60,911 bases of DNA, from assembly GCA_001642005.1 (NCBI GenBank), contig LWCA01000069.1:1-60911 (forward strand), written 5' to 3'. This document shows, in pieces, positions 26,225 through 40,205 of the stretch; the stretch's first letter is position 1; each line of letters opens with the position of its first letter. Source of the stretch: Intoshia linei (Eukaryota; Orthonectida; Rhopaluridae). The position numbers and the translations under genes were made by a program. The notes beneath the pieces were generated by a model, which made no database searches, was not told the DNA's origin, and worked only from the letters and a program-made list of their open reading frames with translations.

Positions 26225-26870
26225 TAGGTTGACTGTTATGTACTACGTACAAACAGCACCTAGCTCTACTGAGAGCACATTTTTATTCTACCAAAAAAAT
26301 TAATTCACGTTGAAAATTCTAACTTAAAAATCCTACTATTCACTATTTATAAATTCTTCAAAAGAGTGGTTCCCAAACTTGTTTCAGGTGGAACCGTCAT
26401 ATCACATTACTTTTTACTTTAAAGTGAATTATTCTATCTTAATTTTGTTTTGTTAACATTTGCATAAATAATTTTAAAAATAAAGTCAAATTTAATTATT
26501 TCACAGTTTTTGTATTAATAAAATATTTTAAAAAAAAAATATATGAATACTAAAATGCTTTTTTGACCGTGAAGGCGTCACTTATTCAATTTAAATTTTT
26601 TGTGTGTGTTAACAGGATACAACTGTACCACCTGTAAATTTGTTTAAATTCTAGAGATGTTTTAATTAAAAAAAGGTTAATTTGTGGTTTTGGCCCTGAA
26701 GATATATTTTTTTTAGATTTAAATTTATTATTTAAAATCTGTATCAGAGTATACATTTTTTTAAATTTTCTAAAAAAAGGACAATTAGGCTTTTTGACAC
26801 GTAAAAATTGAGTTTTGGTAGTTTGAAATTTATTTTGCTAACACCTCCAGAAAAAACTATAATTGAAATG
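26225..26870 (+). repeat. Dispersed composite repeat with 'gaccgtgaag' units
   Basis: Begins with 'tgactgttatgtactacgta' and runs through repeated segments of the type 'aaaaaaaggttaatttgtgg...tttggccctgaag'. Clearly related stretches lie at 43100-43680 (same orientation) and 45540-45900 (reverse), both inside NIT2 introns. Units within a copy resemble one another, suggesting an old internal tandem array. No coding potential seen. Confidence 0.55.
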
Positions 26871-27217
26871 TGGACTTTATAAAATTTTTAGACTAGTAGT
26901 TATTAAAACAAATATTTTGTAGTATATTATATAGGTAAGGATATCCTTGATTAAACGACAGAAATAATAATTACACAATATTTATAGCGTTAGTACATGT
27001 AGTTATGACCTTTTTAAGTAATATATCGTATGTGATACATCAGTTTTGAAAGGGTTAACCCTGATTATACTGGGTTAAATGTATTTTTGAAAAAATTGTA
27101 ATTACGAGAAGCATTGATTTCAAATAATTTTACTTTCAAAGTTTTTGGCGTGTATTGTTTATTTTCTATTTAGAATACTAGATGCGGGCAGAAAATATAT
27201 GATGTGGTCTTTAGAAA

Positions 27218-27454
27218 ATGTCAACATTTTTTAAATTAGTAACATCTTTGATGAGATCTACTTGACCCACAGTCATAACTATAACATTAATTAAATGTAA
27301 GAATTTATTAGTATTTTAGATTAGTGAAACTATATCCGGTGCACTTTTTTTAGGAATGGGATATATTATTTATCAAAGTTATCAGATTCCAAAGGTTTAC
27401 AAAAAAGTTTCCAAAGAAGATCAATTGATTATAGATTCGATATTTTTGAAATAA
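27218..27454 (+). CDS. Small single-pass membrane protein, 51 residues (unrecognised)
   Basis: Exon 27218-27238 ('MSTFFKL') joins 27320-27454 across an 81-nt intron in phase 0. The product has one membrane helix ('TISGALFLGMGYIIYQSY') followed by a basic then acidic tail ('KVYKKVSKEDQ'). This short, single-helix layout is common among inner mitochondrial membrane accessory proteins. 'MSTxxKx' plus helix loosely recalls UQCC6/BRAWNIN, but there is too little sequence to say so. It ends 21 bp before the convergent stop of the GPCR gene. It could be spurious. Confidence 0.35.
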
Positions 27455-27475
27455 ATGTTTAAACGATAAAATTTA

Positions 27476-28472
27476 TTATATGGACATGATTTCATTTACA
27501 CAATTTTTGAAATCTCGTGTATTTAGTGTGAATATAAAGGGATTAAAAATTGTAGTTAAATATAAACAAATGACTAAAAAGTCATAAAGTTCTTGATTGA
27601 CTATTCGGATTATGTTTATATGCCTTAATAAATGAAACAACTGACATGGTAGCATCAATAGTGCATATATAATGCATATTTTTAAAAGAGTTTTTGATAC
27701 ATTTTTTTGGACCTGGAGTTTTTTTAGTTGCATTTCATTATTCATTGTACTATTCCGTTGGTTTTTCGTTAGACTAGTTATATTTTTGTTTTTTTTTTGG
27801 GTGTCTAATTTTTTGTATATTGAAAGATAGCAAAAGCAATGGAAAGACAAAGGGGTTAAAAATGAGGCCAAGAAAATAATTATTCCATATAATATTTTGA
27901 AATATTGGTTGTTTTTTAGTTTGATATCCGACTCGTATCGATCCTCTTGCAGTGTATTTACCATATATAAAATAAGCACGGATAAAAATATACTTACTAG
28001 CATAAATAGACACATTATAATTATGTAATGATGCTTTTTTACTATCTGGTAATGATAAATTGTTTTACAAACTACCAAATATCGATCCAGACTGATGGTA
28101 ATGACCAAAAAATTTGAGAAAATTATAAATATATAGAATGAAACACGACTTTTGAAAAAATACATGAGATATAGAGTAGTATAACTATGCACCTTCATAG
28201 TATCAATGTTTTTAAAAAACTTTAGAAATGCATAAATCATAAATATAAGAGAAGCCACGAGATCGTTTAAGGTCAAAACGACAATAAGCTTTTGACTGTT
28301 GGAGTTGATCAATTTTGTTTTATACCATAAATATATAAACAAAATTAAGGAATTAATACAAAATCCAATCACAGAGAGTGGGATATACAAAATTGAAACA
28401 ATCTATATTATGAATTAAACATTTATGTTTAAGTTAAGTTACCAATTTTAAAAATCCTTTTTCTAAAATCAT
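27476..28472 (-). CDS. Class A (rhodopsin-type) G-protein-coupled receptor, orphan
   Basis: Exon 28472-28443 ('MILEKGFLKL') joins 28402-27476 across a 40-nt intron, giving 318 residues. Seven hydrophobic helices can be traced. TM1 contains the N of 'GFCINSLILFIYLWY' and TM2 has 'LNDLVASLIFMIY' (the usual LxxxD). The end of TM3 is 'ITISLDRYLVV' (the DRY motif), TM6 has 'ALLMLPCQLFHLL', and TM7 has 'TIFNPFIFTLNTRDF' (NPxxF in place of NPxxY). The extracellular N terminus is only about 10 residues with no glycosylation site, which suits a peptide or small-ligand receptor, but the ligand cannot be inferred. The third intracellular loop is Asn/Lys-rich. Neighbours give no functional hint. Confidence 0.75.
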
Positions 28473-30189
28473 AGGGAATTGTAGTGTCGTTTAACAGATA
28501 AAAAAGTTTTAAATAAATATTTATTTACCGGATTGGGTTCAAGGTTAATTAATAATATATCCATGGAGATTGAGGGTAGCATTTGTAAATAGTTTAATAT
28601 AAAATAGAGTAAACTAGAATATAACAAACAGTTTCATCAAATTATTCAATTGATAATTTCCATGTGTCTAAGGTTAAAGTTTGCAGTAATTTCTTTAAAA
28701 TATCTCGTGTCGCTCACTTTTGACAAAGCTGATTAATCGATACATTTAGACTAGCGATATCTAACCGCCGGTCCGCGTAAAATCTATAACATTTTAAAAA
28801 TACATTTTTTTCAAATAAATAAGAAGTAGCGATTTACCAACCTTTCAAAACGACTGTTAAATTTTAATTTAATGTAGTTCGCACCTTTTTCCGATGCGCA
28901 AAAGTGAAGAAGTTGGGAAATACTGCTTTACAAAGATGTTACCAGCATTGCTGGTAAAAATTTTATTAATAGCAAAATTAAAAATTAGTTTATTTTTGTA
29001 ATGTATATTATTGCAGAGTTGCCAGATGTTGGGATTTTATTCCCAGGTCTAGATCACTAAATTATTATTTCAAAAATCCCACTTCTATCCCAGCCTTAAT
29101 AAAATGTAATAATATTTAATAAAAAATACCACTCAAGCCCTTTATGTAATTACCCCTTCTTCCAATTTTACAAAAAACTTTGTGAAAAAACCTCTTAATG
29201 CAACTCCAAAATAAAAAATCCAATTTTACCAATCCTTAAGTCTTAAGTTAAGGTAAAATCTATTTTCTTATATTTTTTTGAAAAATTAGATTTTACTAAA
29301 ACTTACGATAAAAAACTATTAATATAACCACAACATAAAAAACCAAAATTTTAGCAACAATGAAGAAAAATTTATTTTTTTCGAGTACTTAGTTCTAAGC
29401 ATTTAAATTTTCTGAGACCATAAACGTCATTATATTCGGTTTACATCTTATAAATTAGTCATTTGTATATTTTTAAAAAATTTGCTGGTGCCAGCAAATC
29501 TGGCACCTTTGTTGGTTTAGAGATAATGATTAGTCAAATCTGCATAATCCGAAAATATTTTCATCTTTTATAAACGCAACATCAGCGTGAGTAACAAGTG
29601 AGTCGCGAAATGCTTTTTGTTATTTTAAAAAAACAAATTATCAAATTGTTCTATACATTCACATTATATTTTATTATAATTGAAAGTCCAATCGACATTT
29701 TTTATACGTCGTCTTAAAAATTTAATGTATCCGTTTTTATGGGTGTCGCGTGATTTTAAGAATATAGTTATAGTAGTTATAGGAATATAGGGTAAAGATA
29801 TCGAAAATAATAAATTTGTAAATTTTTACCTTGAAAAGTGTTGTAATATTTTAGAATTTAAAGTTTAGATCAGGGGTTCACAAACTGATTTAGTCTACCG
29901 CCCCATTTTTATCAATATATTCTTTCAACACCCTCTTGAAAAATTTTTCGATTACGTCCAATAATATTTATTTAAAAATTTACTCAATTATTATTAATTA
30001 ACCCATTATGGGGCGATATCGGCCACTTTGGAACCACTGGTTTAGATAATTAGTTATACTTATCGATATTTTCAAAACGGGTTAGCTGGCCAACATGGTA
30101 TGGTGCAATTAAGATTGTACTGAGTATGTCAATGCAGTATTACTGCATATATTAATGATTACATTAAAAAACAATTTATTTAATATGTA
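28473..30189. other. Intergenic, repeat-rich
   Basis: No gene seen. 28735-28920 has a hAT-like look ('ctaaccgccggtccgcg' to 'gaagttgggaaatactg'). 28931-29512 is a larger MITE (listed separately). 29880-30045 carries 'caggggttcacaaactgatt' and, in reverse, 'ggaaccactggtttag', again hAT-MITE tips about 170 bp apart. Confidence 0.45.
28931..29512. mobile_element. Putative MITE with self-complementary tips
   Basis: The left end 'caaagatgttaccagcattg' continues 'ctggtaaaaatttt'. The right end, read on the other strand, is 'caaaggtgccagatttgctg' continuing 'gcaccagcaaattttt'. The arms pair imperfectly over ~34 bp, and each tip also contains a small hairpin (ttaccagca/tgctggtaa). The interior 29160-29350 has the 'attttaccaa ... 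aagtt...' type repeats shared with 5930-6150 and 49312-49646. Confidence 0.5.
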
Positions 30190-33100
30190 TTATGTCATGT
30201 ATAAATGACATTTAAAAACTTTGTAATCAAATAAAAGAGTTACAATAAGAAAAACAACGTAAAGGCAGACCATTACTATACCCATATTCCTGGTCATAAC
30301 CCAATTCATTAGGGCAATGGTAACTATCACAGATACCAACATGGTGAAAAGCATAATAATAGAGCAACCGAACCCAGTGCTCTCGATTGTAGAATACTCG
30401 ACAAAAATTGAATTCAATAGCCATGGAACTGGTAGCCTAATTAAAATGTGAAATATTATAAGAGAAAAATTACCCAATAGTAATATCAAAAATATTACTC
30501 CCGATAGAACTAGAAATAGCCATATCACCATATCCTTTTCTAGCAACGATAACACTAGTAATTAAATCAGGAATACTGGTTCCAGCAGCTAAAAATGTAA
30601 GACCCATAATCTAAATAAATTAATACAACAAATAATCATCCCTACCCTATCAGGAATTCCAAATGTGTACCCTAATCGCGTCGCCCACCATATCATTAGA
30701 TATGATACAGCTCCAATCCACAAAATGCTAAATAAGAATGTGACTGCGAAAAATTTTTCCATAGACTAAATGATATTTATACACAATAAAGACAATTTTA
30801 CCTTTTTACGCACATCTGGAAGAGTACATTTGAATATAACCAACAGGGGCACTACTAATATAAAGTAAAATCTTTTTTTCCATGTTGGAGGCCATACAAT
30901 TTGTAAAGGTTTGTCGGCATCTTCCTCGTTGAGACTTTTGTTTTGCTGGCTACTACTGTTTTTACTAATAGAAGTACGTTTTGATTCTAAATTTTCAGGT
31001 GTTATATAATCATTTGAAAGATAAATTTTGTCATTAATTTTGATTTTGACATTAGATATATTGCTTTGTTCGCTGAGTTTCTTTCGATTTGTGGCATTTT
31101 CATCAATCTCATCCAATTCGGCAGTGGAAATTTTTATACACTAATAATTTTTAAATATTTATCATCAATGTATTGTTTATCCAACCTATATTTTAAAGCT
31201 GTGGTTACCAAACTTTTTCCACTATGGACCACTTGTCACAAAAAGAATAACCTCTTAATCCTGAACATGTCACTAAGGTAATATTTATATTTTTTTATTA
31301 TATATTCCTCCTTAAATCAAAAATTTTACATTAATTTTGATATGATAGCATCAATGGCGTAATTAAAAAAATTCTTGAATATCAACTAATTTGTGTGTTA
31401 AATTTATCATGTCAACTCAAGAGTCTTAGAGAGGTGGATAGGGTTATATGAAATTATAATTCGTCCACAAAATTATTTAAGGGGCTATTTTAGGAGTGGC
31501 CACGAGCTTGCTACTTGTAAATTTTCACATCATTTTGATAAAATAATGTTTACATTCACTAATAATAATAAATCATAGATAATAAATAATATTCTAATTT
31601 AATATTATTGTTAAAAAAAAAATTATCTTCATTTTATTTCAAAATTTTATTGTGGACCACCTAGAATTTCCTGTGGACCACCAGTGGTCCATGTGAACTA
31701 CTTTTGGCACCACTTCTTAAAGATTAACCACTTTTGTCATAGTTAACATAGGTTACTTTTATCAAATAAGTTTAAATAAAGGATACAGGATAGTAGACGT
31801 ACATTAGCGATTATAATAAATTTATTACTTTTAAAATCTATTGAAAATGTTGATGTTGATAAAGATACTACATGTTAACAGTATATTAGGATTTTAATTA
31901 CATTCATTAAAGAATTAATTTGTATGTTTTAATTTAAAATGAAATAAATCATACGTATCTTTTAATAATAAAATAAGTATTTGAATAAAATAGTTTATAA
32001 CTAACTGGATAGTAGAATTATATCATAAGTCAATAAAAATTTTAGTCCCATTCATAATTATTGTAATTAACCAAATGTTTTTTGTATTTACATATACCAA
32101 AAATGAAACCTGATTTCTAATTTTATATGGTAATTCTATTAGTCGATAATATTTAAATCCCAATCCACTCAATTACGACAAGAAAACATTTAAAATTTTA
32201 AATAGCTTTATATAATGTGGACATTTTTCCTTATAAATAAAAATATATTATATATAAATATAAATAAAATGAAAAAATATTATTATACATTTGTAAAATA
32301 GTAAAAGATATTACCGTTTTATTATCACTTTCTAAATTATATTTTTCTAAAGAATTATGAGAACTTTTTACAACTTCATCATCCATGCAATGTTTCAATT
32401 CATCGATATTCTTCTTTTTCAAAATCTTGTTTAAATTTTTAAGTCGATCTGCTTTAATAGCTACATCCTCTAATTTTAAATTAGCAAAAATAAAAAATGT
32501 GAAAATTCCTGTGTGTATTAATTACAAATCAATAACCTGTTGTTAATTGCATCGTATGCAATAATAGGTGAACAACTCCTTTTCTATAATTGTATCTTCC
32601 ACATTGAATACTGGAAAGACATTTAGTTTTTCGTTTTTTCTAATAAAATTATAGTCTGAAATATTTAAAATTACAGTTTTAGGTTTATTTTCAGTTTTAA
32701 TTCCATGAGATTCGCCAGCAGGATTATTTTTCGAATTATTAGACGAATTGCTCGCTTGATAATTTTTGTTCTGAGAGTTTTTACGCGTCAACTCTTTTTC
32801 GTTTAATTTTTTGAGACAACTCAGTTGTTTGACTCGTCTTTCAATCCCAATGTTGAAATACATAAATACCACATAAGATACGTAAACAGACAGAAGCAAG
32901 GCTGCTTCGTACCAATATATTTTTCTATCAAAAATGACAACTATTAATAGTATTAAAGATATTAGATAGAATAACACGTCTCTGAATAGAGGCCACCAGG
33001 TAAGATAGAGAATACCAACACTGAGGAATGAACACATTCCTATGACAAATAGTATGTTAAATACAGCAGATCCCACGATTGTCCCGACACCTACATCAGA

Positions 33101-33598
33101 TTTAGAAGCAAATACACCAATGATGCTACTAAAAAGCTCTGGGGCACTACCACCCGCAGCCATAAAGGTAGCACCAGCTACATCTTCACTAATGTTAAAA
33201 CGGTGTATGATAACATTTAAAGAAGGAACAAAGAATTCGTCACATATTATGGCTAAGGCCAAAAACATGTAGAGCATTCCAATAATGTGTAGAATAAAAC
33301 CACCATTTAAAATTTGTTTTTCAGTTAAAAGTTCTTTTGGGTACTGGCTGACTATATTGGAACCTTGTTGCGTTTTTGTCGTAATGTTTTTTTGGAGTAG
33401 TGCCATTTGGTAGGCAACTGTTTTATTGATTGAAAGAAGATGTCTGGATTTATGAATGTACATTTGTTTGTTGTCGAGCAGTTGAAAGCAGCTTGAATAT
33501 ATGTAATTTGTTAAAACATAAATAGAAAATATAACGAAAATTGTTAGAATATAAATAATATTTCTTCGCTTTCTGGTGGGTAATCGATGATACACCAT
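30190..33598 (-). CDS. SLC24: K+-dependent Na+/Ca2+ exchanger (NCKX, SLC24 family)
   Basis: Start at 33598 ('[20 protein letters not shown]', a signal-anchor helix), stop at 30190. The alpha-1 repeat is in the first large exon ('[20 protein letters not shown]', then '[17 protein letters not shown]'). A cytoplasmic loop with '[14 protein letters not shown]' (exon ~32483-32295) and a Ser/Asn-rich part (exon ~31145-30800) follow. Then come '[17 protein letters not shown]', '[16 protein letters not shown]' and alpha-2 across exons ('[20 protein letters not shown]', '[14 protein letters not shown]' / 'LPVPWLL'), and the last helices. These are NCKX signatures: plasma-membrane exchange of 4 Na+ for 1 Ca2+ plus 1 K+. 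Introns near the 3' end are ~35-38 nt. The large intron 31.1-32.3 kb holds a MITE. The junction near 32540 is unresolved, since the frame meets a TAA before a usable donor. A 329-bp piece of this gene is copied at 39303-39631. Confidence 0.87.
31200..31720. mobile_element. hAT-like MITE in NCKX intron
   Basis: The left tip 'gtggttaccaaactttttcc' is followed by 'actatggaccactt'. The right tip, inverted, is 'gaagtggtgccaaaagtagt' with 'acatggaccac' behind it. Internally (31340-31520) it carries 'gcccaacttg'-free wording of the 'gaacctac' family ('ttgaatatcaactaatttgt', 'gtccacaaaattattt'), so it is probably nested or composite. The first ~45 bp are included in the fragment copied to 39.3 kb. 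Confidence 0.5.
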
Positions 33599-34479
33599 TT
33601 TGAGAAATTTTTATAAAATTAACGAATCCAGATTCTAGTTTATTTTTTCTAAATCAATATAAGCTATGGAAAAGTTGAAATGTATATTTGCATCGAAAAT
33701 CTAAGATGAATATTAATTTAAATCTTAATATATGAAATTTCCATTAACCATTAAATACAGACACTCAAATAAAAAATCAATAATAAAGTATACACAGAGA
33801 ATATTAATATTTCATCATCTATCTATATCTATCAAAGTGAAAGTAATGAGTTTTTAAAAATTTATTGATTCAAACATTTGAGCAGAAAAAAATGTAATCA
33901 TATATCTAAATGCTAACCGATACAATTATTGACTTGAATTAAGTAATTAATAATTTCATTAAAAAATAAATTAAATTACATAAATAATACCTACAGGAAA
34001 TGTTTTTCATTCATTTGTAAACTGAAAATAAATGGGTCAATAAAAATGTAATTATAAACATTAACTATTCAGGTTATTGATATCAATAATTTGAGATCCA
34101 TATTTACCAATTTTGACCATACTGTTTTATGAAATGTGATATCTCGATATTCTAAATTAAAGTGCTAACTCCTTGATTACATATATAAATAACAATTTAT
34201 TTAATTTAATAAACAGAATCGATCATATTCTATTGACTATATTAAAGTTCCTGTGGCTGTAACATATATTAATGAAAAGATTATGAATTATCTCCCAATT
34301 TGATAGGTAAACTTGTAAATTAAATTTGTACCATACAAAATCAATTATAGAATCGATAAAATACTTTATGAAAAAACTAGTCAAATTTATTTACATAAAC
34401 ATTTTACATACATCGATTTGTAAAATTATTTTATTTACAACAAAATATCGTATTAACAATCCATGATAGTCACAGCACT
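33599..34479. other. Intergenic (NCKX upstream, PRPF40 downstream)
   Basis: AT-rich with no gene and no repeat tip that I can recognise. It should contain the NCKX promoter and the PRPF40 3' untranslated region. Confidence 0.3.
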
Positions 34480-38005
<3,526 letters not shown>

Positions 38006-38327
38006 TTTTGTTCAAGTTGAATTTGGACAGATGTTATGAATTTTAACAGAATTTCGAAATAACACTAATTATATTCTTCCATCAAATATTTAATATTTTT
38101 ACAGATTGGTACAAAGATTTTATTATCATTATATATTTCCATAGAATTATTTATTGTTTACTGAGTAACGTAAACTTTATTATCACTTTATCGCTTATCA
38201 ATTTTAATTTTAAATTTAAAATATAGTTGTCAATTATACTAAGTTAGAATTCCGTTATCAAAACTCATAATTGCCCCAATCCGAGGTCCGACTGTAGTTT
38301 ATAAAACGAAGAATACCAATTAATTTA

Positions 38328-38690
38328 TTGACTAAAATAAAAATTATATCCGATATTGATAACGGCAAAATATATCAAGAGGTAGCTGATGACCATATCC
38401 GACCAAGAAAAAATATAATATCAATTTATCGAAACCGTGTTAGAATCTTATGTAAAACGGAGACAAGTAGCAATAATTTAACCAACATTAAATCACTCAA
38501 ATGGAAAAAATATTTATAGGGTTTTTAAGTCGTCGGAAAGTAAACGTTCCTCTATACGCGGAAATTTTGAAGGAAAAATCTAAAGAAATTATGGAAATCA
38601 TTCATCCTAACGCAACTTTAAATATAGTGATTGTTGGTTATCCAAATTTGACGAGGAACGACGAGATATGTTAATTTATATCGATAAACT
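38328..38690 (+). pseudogene. pogo/Tigger-type transposase remnant (HTH plus CENP-B-like DNA-binding region)
   Basis: The open part 38328-38519 begins 'MTKIKIISDIDNGKIYQEVA', followed by 'ISIYRNRVRIL', the pattern of the psq-type helix-turn-helix of Tigger/Tc5 transposases. After a break, 38530-38670 in another frame reads 'RRKVNVPLYAEILKEKSKEI', like the CENP-B-type second DNA-binding helix. No DDE catalytic domain follows, and the frame is interrupted several times. It lies just right of a Tigger-like tip (38278-38296), though that tip points the other way and may belong to a different copy. Confidence 0.5.
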
Positions 38691-38793
38691 AATCCAATAT
38701 ACAAAAACAAAGGAAATGCAATCAAATTTACAAAATTTATATAGTCTTAAATGTATATTTAATCTGAAAGTTTTCATTATAATTTTTATACAG

Positions 38794-38963
38794 CAGCGTC
38801 GGCAACCTATTAAATTTCGTGGGCCACTTTTTTACATCAAAAAATTCTACGGACCCCGTTTTTGAAAGTTTACACATGATACATTTCAAATAAAATTAAT
38901 TTACATATTTACTTGAAGGGCAACCAAAATTATTCTGGGCCACTGAGTAGTTGTCGACCCCTG
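38794..38963 (+). mobile_element. hAT-type MITE, CAGGGGTCGGCAAC family, second copy
   Basis: 170 bp. Starts 'cagcgtcggcaacctattaa' and ends 'gtagttgtcgacccctg'. Internal wording 'gggccactttttta', 'acggaccccgtttttgaaag' and 'aatttacatatttact' matches 6276-6597. No convincing target duplication. Confidence 0.7.
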
Positions 38964-39272
38964 ATGTACATTGTACAATGTAGATGGGTTACATTACTTA
39001 TTAATATTATTTTTAAAAATTTTAAGTTTAAAAGCAGATATATATGTATGTGAAGTAGAATTTTCACTCTTGATAACAATCAAACAAAAAAAGAGAAAGA
39101 ATTAAATACATGTATGTTGAAGAATAAATAAGAATTTATCTCATATTCGACCTAAAATTAATAAAATTGTCAAAACTCATCTAAAATTTCAAACATTAAA
39201 TAATTATTTCAAAATACATTATCTTTGATTATGTTATTATTAATTGTCGCTTACTTTAAGTGTTGCCTTGAA

Positions 39273-39668
39273 AAAATAATCTCAAAATCAATTTGGCCAC
39301 CTGGCATCTTTCTCGTTGAGACTTTTGTTTTGCTGGCTACTACTGTTTTTACTAATAGAAGTACGTTTTGATTCTAAATTTTCAGGTGTTATATAATCAT
39401 TTGAAAGATAAATTTTGTCATTAATTTTGATTTTGACATTAGATATATTGCTTTGTTCGCTGAGTTTCTTTCGATTTGTGGCATTTTCATCAATCTCATC
39501 CAATTCGGCAGTGGAAATTTTTATACACTAATAATTTTTAAATATTTATCATCAATGTATTGTTTATCCAACCTATATTTTAAAGCTGTGGTTACCAAAC
39601 TTTTTCCACTATGGACCACTTGTCACAAAAAAAATTATCTAAAATAATTTCAAAATCAATTTGGCCAC
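39273..39668. repeat. 329-bp copy of an NCKX exon/intron fragment between 28-bp direct repeats
   Basis: 39303-39631 matches 30916-31244 over the same length, with one difference seen by eye (cttcctcg versus ctttctcg). The source piece includes part of the NCKX loop exon (minus strand; '[14 protein letters not shown]' is readable in both), its splice acceptor, intron sequence, and the first ~45 bp of the MITE at 31200. The copy is bracketed by 28-bp direct repeats, 39273-39300 and 39641-39668, identical except for one base. Both repeats end in 'caatttggccac', sequence belonging to the mariner remnant that continues to the right. A ~9-bp A-rich filler lies between the copied piece and the right repeat. 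Confidence 0.85.
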
Positions 39669-39886
39669 CACGGTCTGCAGATTTAACGGCATATAATTTC
39701 TTTCTGTGGTGGTAAATTAAATCAAAAATTTACGAAAACTTTCATTCAACCCTAGAAAATCTTAAAATCAATATATCTCAATTAATATCAAACATCAACT
39801 CAACAAACGAACAAGAATTGCTAAATGTGTACCACAATGTAACTAGCATGTGGACATATATAGATCCCAAGTCTGCAGTGGTATAG
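39656..39886 (+). pseudogene. mariner-family transposase, C-terminal remnant
   Basis: Reads 'SIWPPRSADLTAYNFFLWW', then a stop (39713-39715), then 'IKSKIYENFHSTLENLKINI' and 'ELLNVYHNV'. 'WPPRSPDLTPxDFFLWG' followed by a helix beginning 'LKxKVY' is the end of the catalytic domain of mariner transposases, including the last DDD/DDE residue region. The internal stop and the missing N-terminal part make it dead. The copied NCKX fragment interrupts its left side. Confidence 0.7.
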
Positions 39887-40205
39887 TCAAATAAGACTCG
39901 GTTAATGTTTGTTTCTGTGTATTCATTAAGTTTATCAAAAATGTTAATAAGGTAAAAATCTCTTAAAATCTTGCTCCCATTTTCAAGGTTGAATGTATAC
40001 ATTAATACAGGACTCCGTGACCTATATTTGATAAATCAATTTCTATCTTCGAAATTTTCTCTTATTTTAAACAAAATGCTATTTTGGTATAGAGAGAATC
40101 GACTGTATCATATTTATATAATTTGTATGCAGTATATCACAACTGGTACTATAATTCTATAACAATACATTAAAATAAAGGTACATTTACCTTCTAAAAT
40201 TACCG

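Larger units (their letters stand above)
23991..27217. other. Intergenic block built of repeats
   Basis: No gene seen. Contents: 24480-24560, a fragment with 'gtttttgacactgaagaact' (the 'gaccgtgaag' family); two tidy copies of the 'gaacctac' MITE family (24941-25242 and 25381-25614); 26225-26870, a longer composite starting near 'tatgtactacgtacaaacag' and containing the 'gaccgtgaag' units. The rest is AT-rich without structure I can name. Confidence 0.45.
38006..40205. other. Transposon graveyard between PRPF40 and SWEET
   Basis: Holds, in order: the right tip of a Tigger-like element ending at ~38296 ('ccgaggtccgactg' then ta); a pogo/Tigger transposase remnant (38328-38690); a hAT MITE (38794-38963); the copied NCKX fragment (39303-39631) between 28-bp repeats; and a mariner transposase remnant (39656-39886). 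Each is listed separately. Confidence 0.55.

Noticed and set aside
27218-27454. UQCC6/BRAWNIN identity for the 51-residue protein
   Set aside because: Match limited to 'MSTxxKx' and a generic helix, so it is too little for a name.
33042-33272. Plus-strand protein over the NCKX first exon
   Set aside because: A mirror reading of the alpha-1 repeat codons on the other strand, with no signals of its own.
38278-38690. A complete Tigger element
   Set aside because: The tip at 38296 points away from the transposase remnant, no second tip was found, and the catalytic domain is missing.
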